From Thiobacillus sp. (lineage in GTDB: Bacteria; Pseudomonadota; Gammaproteobacteria; Burkholderiales; Thiobacillaceae): a stretch of DNA of 14,202 bases. The notes beneath the pieces were generated by a model. That model saw nothing but the letters and a program-made list of their open reading frames with translations, was not told the origin of the DNA and searched no databases. This document shows positions 7,604-12,930 of this stretch, piece after piece (position 1 is the stretch's first letter; the number at the start of each line of letters is the position of its first letter). Made by a program: the position numbers and the translations under genes. Location: the NCBI GenBank assembly GCA_018780025.1, contig JADMKH010000076.1, forward strand, positions 665 through 14,866. Direction: 5' to 3'.

Positions 7604-8537
7604 ATTCCTGCTCTATTTCCAGAATCGCAAGACTGATGAGCCTGCCGAGTGCGGCATCGAACCCGTTCCAGTTCTTGTACGCCGCCAGTTTTTTCGCCAC
7701 GACCGGCTTCATTTCAAAGTCGCTTTTACCCGCGTTGTATTCCACTTTGACGGTGTCGTATAGCGTCTGGAAATAATCGCGCTGGGCTTGCAGGACAGCT
7801 ATCCCACCCGCTTTCCCATGACCCGGTACCACCACTTTGGGCTGCGTTGCGAGACCGTTGTCGATCGCCCGGATATTGCCTTTGAATGTCCCGTCATCGA
7901 GACGGCCAATGCGCCCGTTCAGCACGTTGTCTCCCGTGAACAGCACGCCATTGTCGACCTCAATCATGATGTCGGTCTTGCTGTGGGCATCGTTGGACGA
8001 ATGCACCTTGAACGCGCGCGTGCCGATCCTGGAGGTCATACCGTCGTAGGTGGCGACAGTGGGGATTGCCGCACGCGTGCCTTTGGTAAAGCCACGGGTC
8101 AATTGGTCCATCAGCCTGACCCAGCTTTCCGCTTCGCTGGCTTTTGCCTGGGCGATCATGTCGGGATGGGCGATCAGCACCGCCTTGGGCCAGGCATCGA
8201 GTATCGCCTGGTTGCCCAGCCAGTGGTCGCCGTGAATATGGGTGTTGTAGACAGTCGTAACCGGGAGTCCGGTGGTTTTTTTGATGGCGTTAACCACCAT
8301 GCGTCCGGCCTGAACGCTGGAGCCGGGATCGATCACCACAACCTGATCGCCCGCGATGATCCAGCCGGGATTGTTCATGAAACCCTGGTTTTGAACAGAA
8401 GGTTCGCCCAGCGGGCCGGTGATTACCCACGTGTCGGGCGCAATCTTTCTTGCCGGGTAGGGCTTAACAGAATCCTGAGGACCTGCATGGGCGGTCAGCG
8501 TTAAACAGGCAGTGATGAGCAGGGCAGCGATTCGCAT
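7602..8537 (-). CDS. Secreted metallo-beta-lactamase-fold hydrolase (SoxH/quinoprotein-associated type)
   Basis: The 311-residue protein has a signal peptide (MRIAALLITACLTLTAHA, likely cleaved after residue 18), so it acts in the periplasm. The fold signature is clear: VVVIDPGSS, then NTHIHGDHWLGN with the metal ligands His100, His102, Asp104 and His105, a later LFTGDNVLNGRIG strand and VVPGHG near the end. The overall pattern recalls SoxH and the hydrolases encoded beside quinoprotein/PQQ systems; the substrate is unknown and no sox or PQQ genes are in this window. A beta-lactamase or glyoxalase-II function is possible but less likely. The ATG is preceded by a strong GGAGAC site. It lies 93 nt downstream of the flavin reductase gene on the same strand and may be cotranscribed with it. 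Confidence 0.85.
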   Translation of the reverse strand: MRIAALLITACLTLTAHAGPQDSVKPYPARKIAPDTWVITGPLGEPSVQNQGFMNNPGWIIAGDQVVVIDPGSSVQAGRMVVNAIKKTTGLPVTTVYNTHIHGDHWLGNQAILDAWPKAVLIAHPDMIAQAKASEAESWVRLMDQLTRGFTKGTRAAIPTVATYDGMTSRIGTRAFKVHSSNDAHSKTDIMIEVDNGVLFTGDNVLNGRIGRLDDGTFKGNIRAIDNGLATQPKVVVPGHGKAGGIAVLQAQRDYFQTLYDTVKVEYNAGKSDFEMKPVVAKKLAAYKNWNGFDAALGRLISLAILEIEQE

Positions 8538-8630
8538 GAAAGTCTCCGGGTACGGTTATCCAAAGGTCAGGCCAGCATGTTGAACGACAAGCGTAGTTTA
8601 GCCGCAGGGCTTGGCGACAGTAACAAAGGC

Positions 8631-9335
8631 CTACCACCATTTCTCGAAAATGATGCGGCTCATCGGCACACCCAGATCATGCAGCAATGCGCTCATGTCC
8701 TCGACCATGCCTTTGGGGCCACACAGGTAATAGAGCGTGTCGTCCGGCACATCCAGCGCATGCAGCTTTACCGGGTCGATGCGGCCGGTGAGGCCATGCC
8801 ATGTGGCATCGGGCTGGGTCACCGTAATGCTTACATGCAGGTTGTCGTGTGCATGGGCGGCCGCAACGAGTTCGTCGTAAAACAGGATTTCGCTGCTTTT
8901 CGACACGCTGTAAACCAGATGCGTTTGTGTGGGCAAGCCCGCATCGCGCACATGCCGGAAGATCGATAGCAGCGGCGTAATGCCCACTCCCCCGCCAATC
9001 AGCACCACGTTGTCGCTCATCTCCGGCAAATACACAAACGGCCCCTGGCCTTGCGTCACGCGTACGCGGTCGCCCACCCGGGCGCGCTCGTGCACCCAGC
9101 GCGACAACAGGTGCCGCGCACTGGCCTTGATCGCCAACTCGATCTCGCCTGCGTGCACCGGCGACGTGGTGATCGAATAGCCCGAGGTGTGCGCCACGCC
9201 GTCTATATCCACGCCGAGATCCACCCATTGGCCGGGCAGAAAGCGAAAGCGCGCATCCGCTATCGTCAGCCGCAGTGCGTGGATGCTGGGCGTGGCCGGC
9301 GTAATCGCAGCAATCTGCGCATCAAAAATATGCAA
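8631..9335 (-). CDS. FAD/NAD(P)-binding oxidoreductase, ferredoxin reductase superfamily
   Basis: A 234-residue cytoplasmic flavoprotein reductase. The N-terminal half is the FAD-binding barrel (FLPGQWVDL at about 32-40, SGYSITTSP at 51-59). The C-terminal half is the nucleotide-binding domain with GGGVGITPLLSIFRH (114-128), LVYSVSKSSEILFYDEL and LYYLCGPKGMVEDM (about 201-214), ending in Phe-Glu-Lys-Trp-Trp. The FAD motif normally reads Arg-x-Tyr-Ser; here Arg is replaced (Ser-Gly-Tyr-Ser), as in the OXNAD1-like branch of the family. No iron-sulfur domain is fused, so its electron acceptor is a separate protein. The start is TTG at 9333-9335, only 3 nt after the msrB stop, with CAGGA about 7 nt upstream inside the msrB end. 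This indicates translational coupling to msrB. The acceptor is not identifiable from sequence. Confidence 0.85.
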   Translation of the reverse strand: MHIFDAQIAAITPATPSIHALRLTIADARFRFLPGQWVDLGVDIDGVAHTSGYSITTSPVHAGEIELAIKASARHLLSRWVHERARVGDRVRVTQGQGPFVYLPEMSDNVVLIGGGVGITPLLSIFRHVRDAGLPTQTHLVYSVSKSSEILFYDELVAAAHAHDNLHVSITVTQPDATWHGLTGRIDPVKLHALDVPDDTLYYLCGPKGMVEDMSALLHDLGVPMSRIIFEKWW

Positions 9336-9338
9336 GGC

Positions 9339-9740
9339 TCAGTCCTGCTTTTTCTTGAAGTTCAGCGAGGCCGAGTTGATACAAAAGCGCAGGCCGGTGG
9401 GGGCTGGGCCATCGGGAAAAACATGCCCCAGGTGCGAACCACAATGGCGACACAAGGCTTCCACGCGTTCCATGCCGTGGCTGACATCGTGTTTTTCTGC
9501 CACCGCATCGGCATTCAGCGCCTGATAAAAGCTCGGCCAGCCGGTGCCGGAATCAAACTTGGTGTCTGATTCAAACAGCGGTTCGCCGCACGCCGCGCAC
9601 CGGTATTCGCCCGTTTCGTGGTTGTCCCAGTATTCCCCGGTAAACGCCCGTTCGGTGCCGTGCTCGCGCAGAATGCGATATTGCTCGGGGCTCAGTTCAG
9701 CGCGCCATTCGGCGTCGGTTTTGGTTTTGTCAAAGCTCAT
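9339..9740 (-). CDS. msrB: Peptide-methionine (R)-S-oxide reductase MsrB
   Basis: MsrB repairs oxidised proteins by reducing methionine-R-sulfoxide. The 133-residue product is a standard single-domain MsrB: TGEYWDNHETGEYRCAACG, SGTGWPSFYQAL, CRHCGSHLGHVFPDGP and GLRFCINSASLNF. Zinc is bound by Cys48, Cys51, Cys97 and Cys100; the catalytic nucleophile is Cys120 in RFCIN. The ATG at 9738-9740 is set by a GGAGACC site about 6 nt upstream and by family length; an upstream in-frame extension to 9824 has no conserved sequence. It is coupled to the downstream flavin reductase gene, which could plausibly serve the same oxidative-stress response. Confidence 0.96.
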   Translation of the reverse strand: MSFDKTKTDAEWRAELSPEQYRILREHGTERAFTGEYWDNHETGEYRCAACGEPLFESDTKFDSGTGWPSFYQALNADAVAEKHDVSHGMERVEALCRHCGSHLGHVFPDGPAPTGLRFCINSASLNFKKKQD

Positions 9741-9911
9741 GGCGGGTCTCCTTCGACCCAAGAGTGTAACGTGGGAAGCGCGGTCGCGGTATGCAAGGCG
9801 GATAAAGCGGTCGCTATGCTCCAATGATTACGAACCGTGTGCAACACGATAGCACCATGGTCACTTCCAGGCCGGGAGGCTTGATGCCCCTTAACCGGCG
9901 GGATGGGCAGG

Positions 9912-10112
9912 CTACCTGATTGGGTGGTCTGGTTTAGGCGGGGGTTGCGTGGCCTGCCATTCGCTGAACCTGGCACGGATGTCGGCCATTGTCAGCGCAC
10001 CATCTAATAGTTGATGAATTGCCGACAATCCACAGCGGGCGTCGATGATGGTTTGCAGCATCTCTTCCAGTTCGGATTCAACAATGTCGCTAGGTGCGGC
10101 GGGGTGGGTCAT
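9912..10112 (-). CDS. Hypothetical small acidic/helical protein
   Basis: A possible 66-residue protein with no family I recognise. The N-terminal two thirds looks helical and amphipathic (ESELEEMLQTIIDARCGLS, then AIHQLLDGALTMADIRARFSEW), and the end is proline-rich. It has one Cys and no signal or membrane segment. ATG at 10110-10112 is preferred, with GAG about 8 nt upstream; a TTG two codons earlier is possible. The stop lies 171 nt upstream of msrB on the same strand. The pattern of hydrophobic spacing suggests it may be real, but it could be a chance ORF. Confidence 0.4.
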   Translation of the reverse strand: MTHPAAPSDIVESELEEMLQTIIDARCGLSAIHQLLDGALTMADIRARFSEWQATQPPPKPDHPIR

Positions 10113-10257
10113 GATCAAGACTCGGATTTGCGGGGGCGAACACGCTGAATGGTGCGAATTCCATGCCAGTCTCCCGGTTGCCTCGCTTTTGTCTGATGGA
10201 TTTTTGCCCCAAGGCGCCCGGAAGCCTTTGAAAACATTGGGCGGCCTGAATACGTGG

Positions 10258-10285
10258 TTGACAGCGTGATCGGAGCAGGTTTAAT
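10258..10285 (+). promoter_or_regulatory. Sigma70-like promoter for rubrerythrin
   Basis: A consensus -35 box TTGACA (10258-10263) is followed after 16 nt by TTTAAT (10280-10285), five of six bases matching TATAAT. Transcription would start near 10291-10293, leaving a leader of about 135 nt before the rubrerythrin ATG. This is the best promoter match I noticed in the window. Confidence 0.6.
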
Positions 10286-10298
10286 CTTCGTTCAGGTA

Positions 10299-10313
10299 TT
10301 AGACTTAGTCTAA
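10299..10313. promoter_or_regulatory. 7-1-7 palindromic operator candidate (Fur/PerR-like geometry)
   Basis: TTAGACTTAGTCTAA is a perfect inverted repeat of 7-bp arms around one base. This geometry is that of Fur-superfamily boxes (the PerR box is TTATAAT-n-ATTATAA). It falls at about +7 to +22 relative to the predicted start, where a bound repressor would block transcription. PerR- or other metal/peroxide-responsive control would suit a rubrerythrin. The regulator is inferred, and Rrf2-type or other dimeric regulators remain possible. Confidence 0.55.
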
Positions 10314-10334
10314 AAACCGGATTTCAGCTGCTGT

Positions 10335-10368
10335 CCTGTCTGGTATGAATCACTGGCCAGACGCAGGA
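10335..10368 (+). promoter_or_regulatory. Leader hairpin near a mini-ORF ribosome site
   Basis: GTCTGG (10338-10343) pairs perfectly with CCAGAC (10357-10362) around a 13-nt loop. In an alternative register CCTG (10335-10338) pairs with CAGG (10364-10367), extending the stem with a 2-nt bulge and covering the first bases of the AGGAGG ribosome site at 10365-10370. This could control access to the mini-ORF; no known riboswitch class is recognised. Confidence 0.3.
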
Positions 10369-10373
10369 GGGCG

Positions 10374-10409
10374 ATGAAAAACTCAGTGCTGCAAAGCATG
10401 TCCATTTAA
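10374..10409 (+). CDS. Candidate 11-codon leader peptide upstream of rubrerythrin
   Basis: ATG at 10374 follows AGGAGG (10365-10370) by 3 nt and encodes MKNSVLQSMSI before TAA at 10407-10409. It ends 16 nt before the rubrerythrin ATG. The ribosome site is stronger than chance would suggest, although the spacing is short. It has no run of a single amino acid typical of classic attenuation leaders, so it may be a translation-coupling element or coincidence. Confidence 0.25.
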   Translation: MKNSVLQSMSI

Positions 10410-10425
10410 CCAAGGAGATCAGGTT

Positions 10426-10845
10426 ATGCAACTCAAAGGTTCGAAAACCGAAGACCATCTGAAGGCCGCTTTTGCCGGCGAATCGCAGGCAAACCGCCGT
10501 TACCTCTATTTCGCAGCAAAGGCCGATGTGGAAGGCTACAACGACGTGGCTGCGGTGTTCCGTTCGACTGCTGAAGGTGAAACCGGCCACGCGCACGGCC
10601 ATTTGGAATATCTGGAAAAATGCGGCGACCCCGCTACCGGTATGCCGTTTGGCCCCACCGCTGACAACCTGAAGACTGCAGTTGCAGGCGAAACCCACGA
10701 GTACACCGACATGTATCCCGGCATGGCCAAGGATGCACGCGGTGAAGGTTTCGACGAAATTGCCGACTGGTTCGAGACGCTGGCCAAGGCCGAGCGTTCG
10801 CACGCCAACAAGTTCCAGAAGACGCTGGACAGCCTCGACGCATAA
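10426..10845 (+). CDS. rbr: Rubrerythrin, diiron domain only (no rubredoxin domain)
   Basis: Rubrerythrins reduce hydrogen peroxide at a diiron site in the cytoplasm. This 139-residue four-helix-bundle protein has the ligand set: Glu19 in AGESQANRRY, Glu52 with His55 (E-x-x-H), Glu89 and Glu92 in AGETHEYTDMY, and Glu123 with His126 in KAERSHANKF. Classical rubrerythrin (about 190 residues) has a C-terminal rubredoxin domain with four cysteines; here it is completely missing, and only Cys66 is present. The protein resembles the short, sulerythrin-like class and must obtain electrons from a separate partner. The ATG at 10426 has a near-perfect AAGGAGAT ribosome site, and a strong terminator follows the stop. 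The next gene, an Fe-S oxidoreductase, is a plausible electron donor. Confidence 0.95.
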   Translation: MQLKGSKTEDHLKAAFAGESQANRRYLYFAAKADVEGYNDVAAVFRSTAEGETGHAHGHLEYLEKCGDPATGMPFGPTADNLKTAVAGETHEYTDMYPGMAKDARGEGFDEIADWFETLAKAERSHANKFQKTLDSLDA

Positions 10846-10857
10846 TTTCGCGCAGGT

Positions 10858-10889
10858 AAAAAGCGGGTCGGATTCGGCCCGCTTTTTTT
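10858..10889 (+). terminator. Intrinsic terminator after rubrerythrin
   Basis: A 13-bp stem (five A-T pairs, then GCGGGTCG pairing with CGGCCCGC through one G-U) has a GATT loop and a run of seven T. It lies 12 nt after the rubrerythrin stop and should terminate most transcription before the Fe-S gene, making rubrerythrin the most abundant product of the cluster or a separate unit. Confidence 0.9.
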
Positions 10890-10931
10890 AATCCCGTTTT
10901 ACATTTATACCCAGTCTGAATTGGAGTTCGC

Positions 10932-12260
10932 ATGAGCATAGGCGAAGGCAGTCTCGAAGCCCCCACCCGCCACCCGCTGGATTGGAAAAATCCGGATTTC
11001 TACAACGAAGAGAAGCTCCATCATGAGATGGAGCGCGTGTTTGACGCCTGCCATGGCTGTCGCCGCTGCGTGTCGCTGTGTACCGCGTTTCCGACGCTGT
11101 TCGATCTGGTGGACGCGTCGTCGACGATGGAGGTGGATGGCGTTGCCAAGGCGGACTATATGAAGGTGGTCGACGAGTGCTATCTGTGCGACCTCTGCTA
11201 CATGACCAAGTGTCCCTATGTGCCGCCGCATCCGTGGAATATCGATTTTCCGCATGTGATGCTGCGTGCCAAGGCTGTCAAATTCAAGAAAGGCGGGACG
11301 ACGTTCCGCGACAAGTTGTTGTCTTCGACCGACGCGATGGGCAAACTCGCGTCGATACCCGTGGTGGTGAAGATGGTGAATGCGAGCCTGAAGAGCAAAC
11401 CGGTTCGCAATCTGGTCGACAGCGTGCTGCATATCCATGCCGACCGGAACCTGCCGGAGTACGACAGCGCTACTTTCCGCTCCACCGCCAAGCCGCAAGG
11501 CGGATTTGAAGTGAAGCCCGGCCAGCGCACGCCCGGCAAGGTGGCGATCTATGCCACCTGTTATGTGAACTACAACGAGCCGGGCATCGGCCACGATTTG
11601 CTGAAGTTGCTGGCGCACAATGAAATTCCGGCGGTGATGGTGGAAAAGGAGGCCTGCTGCGGCATGCCCAAGCTGGAGCTGGGTGATCTGGAGGCGGTGG
11701 AAAAGCTGATGCAAGCCAATATTCCACATCTGGCCAAACTCGCCAGGGAAGGCTACGCGATCCTGACGGCGGTGCCTTCTTGTACTCTGATGTACAAGCA
11801 GGAGCTGCCCTTGATGTTCCCGAATAACGCCGACGTGCAGGCGGTGAAAGAGGCGATGTGGGATCCGTTTGAATACCTGATGGCGCGCCATGTCGATGGC
11901 CTGCTGAACACCGGTTTCGCCGCGCCGCTGGGCAAGGTGGCGTATCACGTGCCGTGCCACCAGCGGGTGCAGAATATCGGCAACAAGACGCGCGACGCGT
12001 TGCAGCTGGCGGGTGCCAAGGTGACGCTGGTCGAGCGCTGCTCGGGCCACGACGGCACCTGGGGTGTGAAAAGCGAGTATTTCGACAAGTCGATGAAGAT
12101 CGGCAAGCCGGTGTTCCGCCAGATGGCCGAACCGCAAGCCGATTACGTGAGCTCGGATTGCGCGATTGCCGCACGCCACATCCTGCAGGGCATGGGCGAA
12201 ACCACGGCGCAGAAACAGCACCCGATCACGCTGCTGCGCATGGCCTACGGCCTGGAATGA
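10932..12260 (+). CDS. Fe-S/CCG-domain oxidoreductase (HdrD/GlpC-like), rubrerythrin-associated
   Basis: A 442-residue cytoplasmic iron-sulfur protein of the heterodisulfide-reductase/GlpC type. The N-terminal part has two ferredoxin-like cluster motifs: CHGCRRCVSLC (Cys40, 43, 46, 50) and CYLCDLCYMTKC (Cys83, 86, 89, 94). Two C-terminal CCG-type modules follow. The first is intact (Cys210, Cys242-Cys243-Gly244, Cys284). The second is modified: Cys342, then Cys-Ser-Gly at 370-372 in place of Cys-Cys-Gly, then Cys410. This suggests a changed cofactor site in module 2. The ATG has GGAG 7 nt upstream. It lies between a rubrerythrin lacking a rubredoxin domain and a DUF3501 gene, a conserved set I recall from other proteobacteria. 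A role in passing electrons to the rubrerythrin is inference; glycolate- or glycerol-3-phosphate-linked quinone reduction is less likely without partner dehydrogenase genes. Confidence 0.9.
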   Translation: MSIGEGSLEAPTRHPLDWKNPDFYNEEKLHHEMERVFDACHGCRRCVSLCTAFPTLFDLVDASSTMEVDGVAKADYMKVVDECYLCDLCYMTKCPYVPPHPWNIDFPHVMLRAKAVKFKKGGTTFRDKLLSSTDAMGKLASIPVVVKMVNASLKSKPVRNLVDSVLHIHADRNLPEYDSATFRSTAKPQGGFEVKPGQRTPGKVAIYATCYVNYNEPGIGHDLLKLLAHNEIPAVMVEKEACCGMPKLELGDLEAVEKLMQANIPHLAKLAREGYAILTAVPSCTLMYKQELPLMFPNNADVQAVKEAMWDPFEYLMARHVDGLLNTGFAAPLGKVAYHVPCHQRVQNIGNKTRDALQLAGAKVTLVERCSGHDGTWGVKSEYFDKSMKIGKPVFRQMAEPQADYVSSDCAIAARHILQGMGETTAQKQHPITLLRMAYGLE

Positions 12261-12292
12261 ATCATTTATCAAGGATTAGCTAGGAGATGAAT

Positions 12293-12877
12293 ATGCCGCA
12301 CATTACCCGTGACAGCCTGATGACCCTGGAAGGCTACGCCAAGGTGCGTACCACCTTGCGTGCTGAAATCATGGCGCACAAGAAAAACCGCATGGTCGAA
12401 CTGGGCGATCACGTCACGCTGATTTTCGAAGACGAAAAAACCATGCGTTACCAGATTCAGGAAATGCTGCGCGCAGAGCGCACGTTCGAGGATGCCGGAA
12501 TCCAGGACGAGCTCGATGCCTACAACCCGCTGGTGCCGGACGGCACCAACTGGAAAGCGACGATGATGATCCAGTATTCCGACCCGGACGAGCGCAAGGT
12601 GGCGCTGGAAAAATTGAAGGGCATTGAGGACCGGGTGTGGGTGCAGGTGGCCGAGCAGCCTCGCGTGTATGCGATTGCCGACGAAGACATGGAACGCGAG
12701 AACGCCGAAAAAACGTCGGCGGTGCATTTTCTGCGATTTGAGCTGGACGCGACGTCAATCGCCGCCGCCAAGGCCGGTAGCCCGATCCGTATGGGTATCG
12801 AACTGGACGCCTACCCGGTGGAACCCATGACGCTGGCAGGCAATAACCGCATGGCAATAGTGCTTGACTTGACCTAA
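12293..12877 (+). CDS. DUF3501 family protein
   Basis: A soluble 194-residue protein of unknown function with no signal or membrane segment. The N-terminus (ITRDSLMTLEGYAKVRTTLRAEIMAHKKNRMVELGDHVTLIFED) and the segment TMRYQIQEMLRAERTFEDAGIQDELDAYNPLVPDG are characteristic of DUF3501. The C-terminal half is a beta-rich region ending in MAIVLDL. I chose ATG 12293 because AGGAG at 12282-12286 is 6 nt upstream; it directly abuts the earlier in-frame ATG at 12287, too close for that start. It is 32 nt after the Fe-S oxidoreductase, so the two are almost certainly cotranscribed. Conservation next to rubrerythrin and the Fe-S protein suggests a shared process, perhaps complex assembly or substrate binding, but no activity can be read from sequence. 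Confidence 0.9.
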   Translation: MPHITRDSLMTLEGYAKVRTTLRAEIMAHKKNRMVELGDHVTLIFEDEKTMRYQIQEMLRAERTFEDAGIQDELDAYNPLVPDGTNWKATMMIQYSDPDERKVALEKLKGIEDRVWVQVAEQPRVYAIADEDMERENAEKTSAVHFLRFELDATSIAAAKAGSPIRMGIELDAYPVEPMTLAGNNRMAIVLDLT

Positions 12878-12884
12878 AGTCAAG
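12868..12884 (+). repeat. Perfect inverted repeat over the DUF3501 stop
   Basis: CTTGAC and GTCAAG are separated by 5 nt (CTAAA) that include the stop codon TAA of the DUF3501 gene. The 6-bp hairpin has no T-tract. It may be a weak mRNA element between this gene and cfa, or coincidental. Confidence 0.3.
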
Positions 12885-12930
12885 GCTGGCGGGTGGACTC
12901 TCCGCACCGCCCGTTCTTGAGGAGGGTGCG

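Larger units (their letters stand above)
10113..10425. other. Divergent intergenic region upstream of rubrerythrin
   Basis: About 310 nt without a conventional gene separates the minus-strand hypothetical ORF from rubrerythrin. The first 140 nt (10113-10257) show nothing I can assign. The rest contains a sigma70-like promoter, a 7-1-7 palindrome, a hairpin and a mini-ORF, all listed separately. An overlapping + strand frame (10045-10269) looks like an antisense shadow. Confidence 0.6.

Noticed and set aside
9777..9818. A near-direct repeat (GCGGTCGC followed by TATGC, twice) upstream of msrB.
   Set aside because: It has two short, imperfect copies in GC-rich sequence, with no known site resembling it.
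10045..10269. A + strand 74-codon frame overlapping the hypothetical ORF and the rubrerythrin promoter.
   Set aside because: Its composition is atypical, it has no ribosome site and it overlaps the promoter; treated as an antisense shadow.
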